Origin: Patagioenas fasciata
Lineage: Eukaryota > Chordata > Aves > Columbiformes > Columbidae
Assembly (NCBI RefSeq): GCF_037038585.1
Contig: NC_092524.1
Location: 45,159,001 to 45,223,000, forward strand
Direction of reading: 5' to 3'
Length of the DNA: 64,000 nt
In this document: positions 37,101-51,276 of the stretch, piece after piece
How the letters are laid out: the number at the start of each line of letters is the position of its first letter
How positions within the stretch are numbered: the first letter of the stretch is position 1
Program-made: the position numbers and the translations under genes
Notes under the pieces: generated by a model
What the model saw: the letters and a program-made list of their open reading frames with translations, nothing else
What the model was told of the DNA's origin: nothing
The model's database searches: none

Positions 37101-40100
37101 CTTTATTTAAAAAATGGTTTATCAAATAGTAAGGCAACCATACATTGTATATGCAAGTTGCGTTTGATCAAATAAAAGTATTTTCTCTCTAAAAGGTTAT
37201 ATTCTTCTTTAAGAAAATACTTAAGTTAAAGATCAGATGCTCTTGAATCAATTAAAACTATATCACTTCAACAGCACACCAAGATTTGTCATGAATTTCC
37301 CTGTATTTAGTCAATCAACTTGCAACTGGGAGTAGAAACACCAGGTGGAATCTGGCATGTTTTTGTTACTTTTTCAGGGAACTGGATAGGAAATGAATAT
37401 ATGAGTTCCTGTCTTATTGTAACAGCTTGCGTGATCATAAGAATGTAATTATTCATCTCGCAAAAAGACTATGAAGATAACAAGGTTCACTTACAAAGTT
37501 TGGAAAAGATAACCCAGCAGGGGTCATACAATTTCCTGTCTACTGTAATAACAATTTCCAGTGACATTATCACATAGCTAGCAGACTGTTTTTAAAATAA
37601 GGAATAGTATTTAACTGTTCTTGTGAACACAGTGGTACATCTGTTATGTTTATGACATGGACATAAAATATAACTGATCCTGACCTGCTCTAGAGGCATT
37701 TAATAGACGGACTGCATTGGCAAAACTAAATAAAAGAATGTGGCTGTAGCCTTACCCAATATGTATATGTTCCCTTTAAAGCCTATTCAGTTTTGATGTT
37801 CATGTTTCGATTACTAATTATGCAAGAAAATAATGTATTTTAAATCTTTAAATCTTTAAATCTTTAAATCTTTTCCGAAAATACTGTACCCTAAAAATAT
37901 GTTTTATTCTCACTCTAGCCCACTCTTCTTTCTTTCATTGACTGGATAATTCATACTCATTCTGCCTCATCCTCCAAATTCTTCACATCTCCTCTGTTAA
38001 GTAGCACTGCCTGGTTGCCTCATTTGAGCTTTATGTTGAGTATACACTGGTGTGAGGAGATCCACAGAAACTCGAGGTAGGATATGACCATGTGTTACGG
38101 TTTGCAGTTAACAGTGTCAAAATGAGTAAAAGCACTGAAATGTGTCATGGTATGATCAGGTTTCCCTGTGTCATCATCTCTTTTTTCTGTACCTTGGATA
38201 ACAAACACCCAGCAGTGGTCAGAGCTTTGACTGGTTTGACATATTTTAAGTGGTCCATATGAAGTGTCCACGTGCAGCAGAATCTGAGCTTTCAGTTGTG
38301 TTTGCGTGTGCCTGTCTTTAGATGTTTATGTAATACGTGTATCTATAGACTAGACTAGAATAAGGCTGAGAGTGCAGCCCAAGGTTAAGCTGAGGGGAGA
38401 GCTGCAGCACAAAACGAGTAGGCAGGAAAAGAGGGAGTAGACACAAAAAGAAGAGGATAGGAACAAAATCAAAGGAAAAGATGGGAGAAGTGAGAGAGAG
38501 AAGTGTGAGAGATATTTACCTACATTGTATCATATTATAAGCTTCTAGACTTTTATCATGTTTTGACCTAAATAAAAACATTTTAGGAAATTAATGAATT
38601 TTCATTTTAAGTGAGGAAAAAAACCCACATTTTTAATAACTTCCTATGGAATTGTAATTATACATCAAACTTCTGGGACTGGCAGACTTTTTGGGATGAG
38701 GCAAAGTTTCCTAGGGAAATAAAATAAAATTGAAGGAAATCTAGTGGTAAAGAGGTGATTTCACTTCCTGGTCTTTTGCCTTGCTTGAAACTGGGCAAGG
38801 GATACAGACAAGTAAGAATAAATTCAAGAGAAAGCAGCTGTGAGATGGAGAGGCAGCAGATACCTGTCTATATAAGCAGTTAATTCAAAATGAAAAAAAT
38901 AAAAGGAAGGAAGAATATTCTGAGCCTGGTGAAATAATTGTTGTCATGGAGGTTATGAGAAGTAAACATACCTTTTATAGAAATATTTTTTTGCCATTCT
39001 TTTTGTGAGACTGGCCAGATGAAAGAAGTTTTAGTTTACTTTAGTGATGCATTTTCCCCCTTTCCCTTTTTAAATAATGGCCTTTCTTGAAGCATTTCCT
39101 TCTCAAGAAAGTCTAATGCTTTAAATGTTCCTCATTGTTTGTTTGCAAGAGATAGAAGCAGAGACTTTAGATTTTTTGTACACTATAGAAGGGAGAGAAG
39201 ATTAGAGCGTTTTTCTGTAAAACACATAGCATTTTTCCTCTCCTGTTGATCACATTAAAAAGGCCAACAGGGTTGTTCTTTGCATTTGTACGTTAAATGC
39301 GCCTGCAGCAGTACTTACTCTTGCTGTCCTAAATGGCTCTATATTCATAAAACGGTACCTAGGATCCTGAAATTTTGCATGACATAACCATAAGGAATTT
39401 ATGCTTTGGAAAAAGTCCTTTTTGAAAGCAGATAGGCTCAGGAAATAAAATTAATGTCTGCCTGTGGACTTCCCACACTCCAGGTTGTGGGATATTCAGA
39501 ACTGGGGTGTTAATCTGTCTCTAATTAAAACAGGATGATTAAAATATTTTACCTTTATTTTCCAGAAATGACTCATGTGTCTTATATGAATTTTTTTTTT
39601 TTTTGTGCTAAGGTTTAAATCCTAGCACGTCTGACAGTTTTTCACAATTTGAATAAAATAAACATCTGTAATAACACAGGAGAATGTTGTTTTTCAAAGT
39701 CTTAAAAATTAAGGTCTATTAATGCTAAAGGCATCAAAGACCAACTGTTCCCATGAAGAATAAATCAAGTTTGTGCTTAGCAAACTAATTTCAGAACATG
39801 CAGTCACATATTCCATGCATTCTCAATTATGCATGTGCAAGGTAGAATTGATCTACATTTTCATCCACAAGTAGGCTATGTTGTTATGATTATTGTTTTT
39901 TAATTTTTGTGTTATGGTTGTGTGTCAGGCTTTGGTTTCCTTGTCTTATTGTTTCTATAAGGGTATATCATACAATATCAGCAAAGATACAGTCCTTGTA
40001 TTACTAATCTGAACACCTCAGGGCTGTGGACAACATTTAAACATCGTGTGTCTGCTGTAGAGCTGTGCAGTCTGCCATCCCACCTGAGTTTAGAGCTAAT

Positions 40101-41740
40101 CTGTTCTGGGGTGGGTGTGTGTATGTAAAAGGAAAAGTTCACATATGCAAATTGCATCCCTGCATGCAATGGGTATGCATGTGCTCATTCTGCCCATATT
40201 TGCGATTATTCATCCACTAATATTCTGGGAATCCTTCAGAAAGATATGCAATCTACTCATGATAAAATGAAGCCCTAACTATTGTTTAGCTGAAGACAAA
40301 AACAGTTAATATCCAGGTAATCATATTTAAAATAAGTCCTGAATAATGGGAGGTGAAAACAAAAGTGGCCCCACCTCCTGGTGTCATTTAGAGTGGTGCC
40401 AGCCAGAGACTGCCCTTGAAGATTGTCAGTATGCAGAGCCTGTTCATGAAGGGAGGGACTGTCATAACTGCTCCACTGTTTCCAGATTTCAACCAGTAAT
40501 TTGTTCTTCAGTGCTCATCAGATGCAGTACAACGTTTGGGAGAGGGTAGAATCTGCAGGAGTTTATTTTAGGTACCAACAAGCTCTACAGACAGGCCACG
40601 TTCCTTGGGAAATTGGTTCATGTTCGGTAGCATTTTCCTGGGTAAGACACGCACCAGCAGCATGTGTTGCACGCTGATGCTTTAGCTGCCCATTGCTTCT
40701 GATGTCTGTCAGTAAAAGATAAGAATCAGACCAAGAATATATTAGCAGATGCCACAGGGAATAAAGCATAAACAACCCCAGAACAATAGTTACTCTGTGT
40801 CAGCTACAAATAAGCTTATTTGGCAGAATGCGTTTTGCTTATGCCTGTTCCTTCAGGGCAGTCTGGGAGTGTCAAAGAGACTTCTCCTGGGAGGAGCGGT
40901 TGGATACAAGGAGTCTGCACAAGGCTGAGGTGGCAGGATCATGGGACTGCAGCTGTGCCCCCGCATGGAGGGGTGAAAGAAAGGGTTGAAGGCAATGGAT
41001 TTGCTCTACACAAACTTTCTACCCTACGTGTATTCTGACTGTCCTTCATACCTTACCCTGAGAGCACCAAACCAGATCCACCAAAGACTTCAGGCATCAC
41101 ATTACCACTTCCAGTTAAAGAATGGATCTCAGAGCCTCTGCTATGCCGTGATTTAACCCTCTAGAGGCAGCTCTCCTACACACCCATTTTCCTTCCTATA
41201 AAGTACTTTACATTTTTCCCATTAGACATGTGTGTGCAGCTTGACTTTACACTTGACAAGTCAAAAATTTACCCTTCTGAATTATTATTCTTTGATCTCA
41301 GATAAATCAAATCAGCTAAACACACCTACTGCATAAAGTCTTGCACAAAATGCAGCCAGATAGTAAAAGAACAGATAAGCAAAACACTGTAGCCTGAAGA
41401 ATAAGACATTTTTCATGATGAAGTAGAGTTATTTCTGCTGCAGTGATTATTTTTGTATTTTATATGCACTGAAAAAAAAATGTCAGGAGAGACTGATCCA
41501 AAAACCCATTTAAGATTACCAGATCTCCTCCTGAAGCATGGGGTTTTGCTTCATGTCCCTGCTGCACAGTCTGAGAGAGAAATGATTTGAATACATATAT
41601 CTGACATTCGAGTAAGCATATTAAACACTGAACTGTCTTTTTATTTTTCCTTTTTCTTATTTAGAGAGATTGACTACATCCAGTTTTGTGATGTATTGAA
41701 AGTCAACTGGTAGGGATTTGGACTAAAAAAAACCTCTTTT
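34115..41740. other. gene-free AT-rich DNA
   Basis: About 7.6 kb with no recognisable gene. Frames up to 98 codons show random composition. Contains a short octamer array at 37842-37873 (listed separately) and a T run near 39590-39604. No mobile element recognised. Confidence 0.55.
37842..37873. repeat. short tandem octamer array, AAATCTTT x4
   Basis: Four perfect tandem copies of the octamer AAATCTTT, 32 bases, within AT-rich DNA. A plain microsatellite, likely polymorphic. Confidence 0.9.
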
Positions 41741-41843
41741 CCTTCCTTCCTTCCTTCCTTCCTTCCTTCCTTCCTTCCTTCCTTCCTTCCTTCCTTCCTT
41801 CCTTCCTTCCTTCCTTCCTTCCTTCCTTCCTTCCTTCCTTCCT
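41741..41843. repeat. (CCTT)n microsatellite, about 26 units
   Basis: A perfect, uninterrupted CCTT array of 103 bases, immediately after an imperfect CCTCTTTT lead-in. The complementary strand reads as a Lys-Glu-Gly-Arg repeat frame (41723-41944), which is an artefact. The pure pyrimidine/purine strand bias and mirror symmetry allow triplex (H-DNA) formation. The perfect repeat suggests active length variation. Confidence 0.97.
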
Positions 41844-44800
41844 GACAGAAAGGGCTTCAGTATGTCTCCATCTTCAAATGTACATTTGATAAAGATTGTT
41901 CCTTTGAAGTCAATACCAAATTGAAGCCTGTCTACAATATTCAAACTGCATTACAAAGGAAAGATGTCTTGCAGAAATATCTAGAGAAGCAGTGTTTTTG
42001 CTGAAATGTCCTCTATTAGTCTCCTGCCACATCAGGATCAGGACGGCAATGTTTGCTGCTGCAAAGTCAGTGACAATCATCCACTTTAAAATGTATTGGT
42101 TTTAGTCTTACTCATGCTTTGTGCCAGTATATGAAAAAAGGATTTTTATTATTTAGCGTTTAAATATTAAAAAAAAAAAAAGAGAGAGAGAGAGAAAGAG
42201 ACAGGAAAAAATTTACTTCCTTCAGTAATTCCCAAAGACTTTCTATTCAGTGTGATAAAACTTAGGGGAATTAATATACTTAATCTTAGCTAAAATCTCA
42301 ACATTATGTTTTAATAAAGATCCTGAAGTAATTGTGACTTCAAGCCACTACTCACAATGGATAACATTTGCATGGGAAACAGGAAGTAGGCTTGGTCGGT
42401 TTTTTGATTTAGCCAGAGTCATTTGGTGGGAGACAGGCAGATGAGATAAAGCTTCTGACTTTGAATCCCCATGCCAGACTGGCTGTATTAGTCACTAAAA
42501 AGAGAATTTATCCTGTACTTCTGATACTGTAAAGATTAGCTTACCAGTTTCATTACAATTGGTCATGCAACACACATAGGTTTTTTTCTCTTCTTTTTTC
42601 TTTTTTTTTTAATTTGAGAGGAGTATCCCATAAGCACAAGAAAAGTCTGTAAAAGCCACTGGATTTTCAGTTTCTCTCAGGGAAATAAGTTAAACAGGAT
42701 TAAGAAATCTCACAGTAGTTTAAATTACTTTCTTTCTAGGTCAAGCAAATGTTACATGAAACATCCTTCCTTGAAAAGCAGACTTTATATAGACCTTTAA
42801 ATTTAGACTTTAAGTTTAAACTTGTGTAGTCACAAGTTTATTAATTGCATGTATATATGGAATGACAACTCAGAGGTGTATTTGAATACATTCATTGCTC
42901 ATATGCCGGATTTATGGCAACTGGACCAGGGGGCCGCGAAACCTTGCTCTCCTCATTCCCAAAGGGACTGAAATGCTTCTACTGTTCATAGCCTTTTCAC
43001 CATTAATATTCCTGTAATTTATTTCTGTGTGTATGACAAATGACCTCCTGAATACCAGTGTGAAACTTGTGGCCCTCATTCACAAGAGGCCAGTAATGGG
43101 ATGGGAAAATAAATGAGTTTCTAAGTCCTCTCTGTGTTTTTGATATTCTGGGGCTTACTCAATTCATGGTGTAAGTTTCTACAGCTTTGTGGCTTCTTTA
43201 CCATGTTGGAAAGTAAAAAAAACTTATTTTGCACTGCAAAATGTGTTCCTGACAGGCCCCGATATTATACTGTGTCCAGGGAAGCATAGCTGCATCGCTG
43301 ACAGAGACCTCTTGTACAAAACCCTGAGCAGACTGAAAATGCACCTTCCCAGTCAAGTCTTCATTTTGAATTCTGCCATTCCAGTAGTAAGGAAGGAGGT
43401 AAAAAAGAGATTTGCAGAGAGTACTGGAAATCATCCTTTATGTGGCTGGGAGCAATAGTGTACCTCCTGGTCAGGAGGAAAAGCCACCAGAGAAGCAGCT
43501 TACCAGTCTAGATCTATCCCCGTGCTTCAGAGTCCTGGCTAGAAGATACGAAGGAGGCTGATGGAAGTGGGTTGCAGGGCTGGAAGACCTCCAGGGTGTC
43601 TGGGAGACAGGTGACACATCTCAGTTTCTCCTCTCCTGGTCTGTGTGTTTGCAAGTTAAGGCATTTGCAGATGAGTTTGTGGGAAGCCTGAGCTTGTGTT
43701 GGCCTGAGAAGTTACCACCCTCCATGGACATCCTTCCCTTTGCCCCCTGCCTGGGTCAGTAACCTCAGATGAGGAGCCAGGACAAATCAATAGGTGCTGG
43801 TCTTCCCCTTGTCATGTCCAGGTTTTCTATCTGCTGCCTTTCTGGTCATTGTAGTGGCCACTAGTAGATCTGGTTGTGGCACAGCCTGCTCACCTCTATG
43901 GCTCCTCTGTTTGGCATGGCTGCCTGCTCAGGGGGTGGCAGCACTGTTGCATGGCTGTGTAATGTATCCTCAAATAACCAGGCACATGAGCACAAAATTA
44001 ACTTTTGCAGGGGTAAAACTCAATTGCTACTGTGCTGACAGAAAGTTAATTCGAAGAGTGAGCAAGCACAGGTAGAATGGCTTCATTTTGAAGCCTGGAG
44101 AAAAACAAATATTTTGGAGCCGTGTACCATTCTCACTCTCTCCGTAGTGTCATATTGCCTAAGGTGACTTATTTGACCCCAACTTGTACTCCACAATGTG
44201 GTTTATAGATTATCCCTAGTGCACATAAACAATAGATCCTCTGCTGAATGTAAATGGTACCACTTAAAACAACCCTCTGTGCCTGAAAAGCAGAGTAAGG
44301 GGCTGAGTGAGCAGGGATTGTGGTAAAACAATGCTTGGAAGCTGAACTGAAGTGGTCTACCCAAGTGTATGCACTTAAGAACAACTGTATAACTAAGCAT
44401 ACATGAAAAAGAAAAACCTTACTCCTATTGAAAGCAGTGGGAATTTCTCCACTGGATGCAAAAAGGCTGGAATGCCACTCAAAGCATGACAGAAAGTATA
44501 AATTAATGGTTTCTGGAAAAGACATTGACATGGAAATGTCAAAGATATATTTCTTCAAAAAGAGAAAAGAGCATTTCTATTTTAGAAGAATGCATTTTAA
44601 AAAAGATATCTTCTAGTTTGTCACTGTCTTGTTACCACCCACAGCAGAAGTAAAAACTGGCTATTATCCACTGACAGAGAAGTAGGTTAGTGAAATTACT
44701 GGGTGTTAGCATTCCAGCATGCCTGACTCTAAGCCTGATTTCTGTTCTTAAGCTAAAAAGATTTGATATAGTTCTATAGAGTTACAGGTAACTTTCCTAT

Positions 44801-45803
44801 TATCTTCAGATTATGAGCATATGCAAATTAGAAACATTAAAAAAAAGATGTGTACACAGTCTGAAGAGAGACTGATACAGAGTATTGACGATACCCTAAG
44901 ACTTTCCTCTGCTTCATTGCCCATAATTGTTAAGTTGAATAGCCTCAGGATGTCCCACCCATGTCTAAGCTGGGAGCATAGCCTAATTCTCATTCCTTCA
45001 GTCATCTGCCAGATAATGGCTAAAGTCTTGATGACTGCAGGGCAGTATGCACTGTAGTTACCTATGATGTATAAATTCTGAAGAAAAAAACAAGCAGTTA
45101 TTTTTCCAGCACTATCTGCTTGGCACACACCTTCGAAAAGAAAGTATAAAGAAATGAAACAGGCAAGATCTGAATTTATTATCTTGATTTCATATGGATC
45201 AGGCCTTGGCAGGACTGCATGGTAGTGAAATCAACATTCATAAACAGAACACAAACAAAGGTTCATGGTATAAGCTGTTTATTTTGTTCTTTGCTTGCAA
45301 TTTTTGTGAATGCAAAATTAAAACACTAAGCAGCTGTCACCTCCTATTTATGACTTAGAACAAAAGCCCAGCAAATCCCGGAATTTTACATAGTTCCACA
45401 TCAAAACCATAATTCAGGAGTACTCTGGTCTGAACAAAACTCATTCTTCTCCCAAAATATGGAGGTAAATGGGGCAAATTTTAGTTCCAGGTTTTCTATT
45501 GGCTTTGTAGATCAGGTGTGTTGGTAACACCATGAAAGTTCGAGGTTATCTCCTCTTTCAGTAGCTCAGTCTGAAATCCTTAGCAGAATCCTCATGGGCA
45601 AACATTTGTATTCTCCTTAACAAAAAATTCTATCACAATCATGTTCTCCATTTCTCATTCTATTTGTCATTTCATCTCTAATTTAAAACAACACAATTCC
45701 TGTCTACTTTTCCTCATGGTCTTGAAAAAGACTCTGAATAATTCACCAAGTCATTGATGTTTTGGAATAACATCTCTAAATAGGTAAAGAAGGACCTTTT
45801 GAT
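41844..45803. other. gene-free DNA
   Basis: About 4 kb of AT-rich DNA. A-run plus GA-repeat at 42168-42200. A frame at 43189-43458 (89 codons) and its antisense have no recognisable similarity. A short 'AGTGGGAATTTCTCCACTGGA' stretch near 44449 resembles dispersed ancient amniote repeat fragments. Confidence 0.5.
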
Positions 45804-45845
45804 GACAGAATCACAGAATAGTTAGGGTTGGAGGGACCTTTTGCT
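45804..45845 (-). mobile_element. tiny CR1 3'-end fragment
   Basis: About 40 bases matching the very 3' end of CR1 on the minus strand (CAGAATCACAGAATAG followed by TTAGGGTTGGAGGGACCTT). It compares directly with 331-370. Extremely 5'-truncated insertion. Confidence 0.75.
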
Positions 45846-48800
45846 TCTAACTCACCCTGAAGAATACTACAGGGTGGTACCAAAACAACAGGAACACATT
45901 TAATTTTAACTGGCATCTATTTCTTGTACTGACTGAAGAAAGCGTGATTGTGGATGCTTTTCAATGTCTCTGTGTCTGTTTGCTTCAACTATTTATTTGC
46001 TTCAGTTGAAGAGGTGAATAGTTAAGTGAAGGTATGCATATGGTTAAACCTTTGGGGAATTCTCAAGCTGATCTGATTATTGTGGAGTAGGTGAAAGAAG
46101 ATGGGGGAGATATCTTGGGGGACATTGGAGGCACTGGTCTGGGAGCACAGAGGCTGCTGGTCTGTGAGGGATTGGAGGGAGAGCCGTAGCTTGCTTGCTG
46201 TGCATAGGAAACATGTCAAAGCGGCAATCACGGGAAAATTATTGCTTTAGCACGATCAGGTCAAAAGATGCTTAAGAGCACCCATTGTGGTTGGGCCTAA
46301 ACACAGCCCAACACAGGTAAGTGTTCCTGCAGAAAATGCTTGTGAGCTCTTTAACCAGCAGATTTGAAATCCTTTTCATCTGGTCTTTGCAAGCTGTGCC
46401 CTTTGAATCCAAGGTTCTGCAGGTATCTAAGAGGGTTTAAAAAAAAATAAATCCAAGAAATCATCTTTGATTACACAACTGACATAGTTTATAGCTGGGT
46501 GATGGACAAAAACCAGTTTCCTGAACTGCTTCAAAGTTTTTTAAAAATGCAATGAAGGAAAATCTTGCGTTTTAATGTTAAATTTCAAAAGGCAACATCA
46601 AAGAGAGAGAGAGCTGCTTCTCTTGCCTTAATAAAGTTGTATTCATTTTAGTACAGAACTCTGAATGTCAGGCTTAAGTGCCTCAAATACCAATATTGAC
46701 AGATTTCTCCAGAGATCATATACAGTCGTATTAGCTAAAAGACTAAGTACTGTTTCTGGAAGATGTTGAATTTCCTTCAACTCCCTTTGAACTCAGTGGG
46801 AAAGATAAGAATGTCCAGGGCAGGAGAAATTGTAAAGGTATTGAATAATTGTGTTAATCATCTTGCTTCCTAAAATGCAAACTCCTTTGGGTTTCTTTTT
46901 GTTTCTCATCACCTCTAGACTGAAGCTCAGGGAGAGGGTAGAATATTAAAATACCATCCAATTTATAATTGGTTACTGAAGTCAATTCACAGATGACCTT
47001 GATAAAGAAATAATCCAGCAAACGTATAAAAGAGGATGACCCAGTCATTCTGATTAACATCAGAGCATGTGATGGAACAGCGGTATGGTGGGAGTGAAAG
47101 AAGACAGAGAAGATTAAAGCATCCAATATGCTAAACGGTTTATTTGGAAATTTCCCTTGCATCCTGACAAACACCACAGATTCCAGCTGACAGTATAAAT
47201 GTATTATAAATTCAGTATCTGGTCAACAGCTCCTGCTACATGTAAAACAATTTAAAATACTGTCAAAGTATTTTTTGTTCAGATTTTTCCATATTGGCAG
47301 GAGACACTCTGTATAAAAATGTAAACCTAATTCATGAACATTCAAGAATATATAATTATCTCTAGGCTTATTTCCCTGTCTTTTAAAGCAAACTTTTATT
47401 AAGTCACTTTACCTTGGGGGGGAAGACTTAAACTTTGGGGAGTAACAAACAGAGGATGGTGAGAGATTTTTCCTCAACATGTTAGAAACAGGATTAAATG
47501 GAATGTCCTGAATTGATTAATATTGTATTTAAAAACTTAACTTTGGGGTTTGTCTTTAACTCACACAGTTACATATCTTCAAAAGTTTCACCCTTGAGTA
47601 TCTGGAAGGGATGGACTACCATTCACAGTTTTGTACTGTCTGCAAGTTTGGAAGCTTAATTAGGTGGAGAGGAGACAGAAAAATCAGAAACCAATTTACA
47701 GGGTGAAGTAAAGTCTTGAGGAAATTGAAGACCAAAATGAGCCCAAGTGACCGGCTGTTACAAAATAGTTGTAGTTCAAATGCCTCTTTGCTATGGTAAG
47801 CTTAGTCAGATACTTTTACAATTTCATATATTGGGTGGCTTTCTGAGAGAACTTTTAACAAAAGCAGAGAGAACTTCAGCTACATGAAATGGTGATGCTG
47901 ATTTCACGTTTGCCAGGTGACTTCAGAAGGGAAATACCTCCAATTTGGAGTCCTACAGATTCTTACAAGGGATTCCCAAAGACAAGAAGACAACCATGTT
48001 CAAACATTCAGAAGCTGAAAAAGAATATAAACCCCCTTCTACTTTCTAGCTACGTATTGAGGTTTGCCTTAAGGGCTAAACCCTGAAAGTTTAGCACTGA
48101 CTTCCATGACCTTCAGGTCAGACATACAATGTAGCACTTCATAACAGCAAAATCAATGAACAGGAACAGTAGGCATACCCTTTTTCTTTTTTTTTTTTTC
48201 CCCCAAATGAACAAAACAGTACATTGTGCATTCAGTTTCTTCCTCAAGGTAGGTTGAGTGACAAATGATTGTCATGTAGCTTAATGTACTCTTGAAGGCT
48301 TTCCTGTGAAATATGTAAAATCCAAACAGAGGAGAAAATGGCCTTGCAGAAGTGAAAACTTTGTTTCAAATCAGCAACAACACCCCTGCTTCAATGAATT
48401 TTAATCTATTTTTAGTCCTCCACGGCCTGACAAAGTCTGTATATAGATATTAGAGAGGGAGTTGTGCATTTGTAGAGCTGTGGTTGAAACACTAGCAGAG
48501 AAAATAATCTATACGTGATGGCATCTCTAACAGTTAAGGCAGGTTTACTATTTGTTTTAATTATTATTATTTTAAATTAAATTAAATTTGCTAATGCCTT
48601 GGGTTTTGTAGCTGATAAATAAATGAAAAATTCTGCCTTTGGATTTTTCAGGACTTTTTAAAAGGTTTATTATTTGATACTGAGCCATTTTATTTTTCCC
48701 TGTGTCAGGTTAATGGTATTTTCATTTGATTTTAGCTGTGGTTTTAATTTTAGAAATTGTACATCATTGGACAATTTTGTAAAACAAGTATTTCTTAACC

Positions 48801-49204
48801 AGGTAGATAGTGAAAATAAATTTTATGACTCATTACTGTTCTCATATTCTTAAAAACTGAATAATTTGGAAGAGTGTATTTTCTTTGGAGACAAGTACTG
48901 CATCTAACCACACATTCAGAAGTGCCCAAGCCGTTTTTTGCTCGTTACTTTCATTATACTGTACACAATAAAAGTAATTTACTATAGGGACAGATATATC
49001 ACACTTATCTGAATACAAGTCACACCCTCGCCCCCACAATTTTATTTTTTCCCTCAGTGGAAGGAACACAGAAACTGCCATAGCGGCTTAGCCAAGTGTA
49101 TCATCTAGCTCAATATCCTATTTCCAACAGTGGCCAATACCAAATACTTCAAAGGACAAATAAAAAGACCCTTGCTTTAAAGGCTAGTGAATCTACTAAA
49201 GAGA
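45846..49204. other. gene-free DNA
   Basis: About 3.4 kb AT-rich sequence without a recognised gene or repeat. Short GA and T runs only (near 46605 and 48189). Confidence 0.5.
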
Positions 49205-49297
49205 TGTCTGCACAGTCAAGTTGGACTAGGTAATGTGAGATGGGACTACATTATCTTTCAAGGTTCCTTCAATCCGAATAATTCTATGATTCTATGA
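49205..49297 (+). mobile_element. CR1 3'-end fragment
   Basis: Plus-strand CR1 tail: TTGGACTAGGTAATG, then ATTATCTTTCAAGGTTCCTTCAATCC, ending ATTCTATGATTCTATGA. It compares with the end of the copy at 4565-6808 (ATTGGACTAGATGATCTTTC...CCTTCCAATCC). About 90 bases remain. Confidence 0.85.
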
Positions 49298-50048
49298 ATA
49301 TATGGAAACTTAATGTCTTCAAACATTATTTCCTTCAAAACAGGAGAGTTCACTTTTCTTTTTAGACCTATAGAATGTCCCAGAGCAGTTAAAAACATTA
49401 AATTTTACATACAGTCATATCTCACTAAGGAGCTATCCAGCAGGGGCTGGAGATAACAGTTATATCTATTTCTAAGTTTCTTACTTGTGCAGGAAAAAGG
49501 AAAATGAAAAGCGAGACTAAGACTTAATTGTGTCATTGCCTGTAGCATTAAAGAATTTTGTTAAACACTGATTCAGCACACCCTAGTGATATAGCTGGGG
49601 GACAAGGCTCTGCTTCACTCCACTGATAAGTCTGTGTGTCCTCTCATGCTTGACAAGCTTAGAAACAAGTATTAATGCAGAATTTCAGAAGTATCAGTTC
49701 ATTCGCTTTGAGGTTTCAGACATGAAAAGCACAGCTTGAGAGGTTTAAAGAAAAATCAGCTGAAGTTTAAGACTTGCTGCTCTAAGGGAAGTTTAAAAAT
49801 AAGTTTGTGCAAGCTAAACTCAAGGAAAGGTTTGTGATGGTTTGGTCACATCAGGGAAACACAGCAGGTTCAATTCAATATTATGTTATTCTATATAAGA
49901 AATTGTGTGTTTGAGTGTGTAACCCACAGAGTCATCCTGTGTCTGTACTTTCAGCTTTTCTTTTCAGGAAGCCTGTTGCAGATTACTTTTTTTTTTTTTT
50001 TTTCTCTGAGCCATTGATTGCTCACTCTGTACAACAGTGGTGCTTCTA
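49298..50048. other. gene-free DNA between CR1 fragments
   Basis: About 750 bases with a long T run near 49987-50003 and nothing else that I recognise. Confidence 0.5.
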
Positions 50049-50667
50049 GAATCATAGAATCATTTCACTTGGAAGACACCCTCAGGATCATTGAGTCTAA
50101 CCATAACCTAACCTAACTCTAGCACTAAACCATGTCCCTAAGAACCTCATCTAAATGTCTTTTAAACACCTCCAGGGATGGTGACTCCACCACTTCCCTA
50201 GGCAGCCTGTTCCAATGCCTGACAAGCCTTTAAGTGAATAATTTTTTCCTAATATCCAATCTAAACCTCCCCTGGTGCAACTTGAGGTCATTTCCTCTTT
50301 TTCTATCACTTGCTATTTGGGAGAAGAGACCAACACCCTCCGTGCTACAATCTCCTTTCAGGTAGTTGTAGACAGCGATAAAGTCTCCCCTCAGCCTCCT
50401 TTTCTCCAGCCTGAACAGCCCCAGTTCCCTTATCTGCTCCTTATCAGACTTGTGATCCAGACCCTTCACCAGTTTTGTTGTCCTCCTCTGCACTCTCTCT
50501 AGTATTGCAATTCCCTTCTTATGACGAGGGGCCCAAAACTGAACACAGAATTCAAGGTGGGGTCTCACCAGTGCTGAGTACAGTGGCACAATCACTTCTC
50601 TAGTCCTGCTGGCCACCCTATTCCTGGTACAAGCCAGGATGCTCTTGGCCTTCTTGGCCACAAGCAG
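50049..50667 (-). mobile_element. CR1 LINE 3' portion, inverted (different subfamily)
   Basis: Minus-strand CR1. The terminal repeats (AGAATCATAGAATCAT) are at the low end, and the frame 50661-50230 encodes the end of the reverse transcriptase ([59 protein letters not shown]). The sequence differs from copies 1 and 2 in many positions (for example [13 protein letters not shown] and a longer 3' segment with CTCTAGCACTAAACCATGTCCC), indicating another CR1 subfamily. It is 5'-truncated at about 50667. Confidence 0.92.
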
Positions 50668-50856
50668 ATATATGTATAATACTTCATGAAGTATGTGTTA
50701 CTAATATCTAATTATGATGTTAGCACAGGTACATTATCAAAATTGCTTTATGACAATCCAAATATACTGGAACAAGAGCTTCTCTGGAGGTGGTGTGCTG
50801 TGGCCCAAATTTAAACTCCGTTCAGAAAGTAATGGAAGAGATGCAGGTTTTGGTAA

Positions 50857-51276
<420 letters not shown>

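Noticed and set aside
41741-41843. CRISPR-like direct repeat array
   Set aside because: Simple tetranucleotide repeat without spacers in a vertebrate genome.
41723-41944. Lys-Glu-Gly-Arg repeat protein on the minus strand
   Set aside because: Translation of the (CCTT)n microsatellite.
43189-43458. 89-codon + strand frame in the desert
   Set aside because: No domain, no CpG island, no splice context; likely chance.
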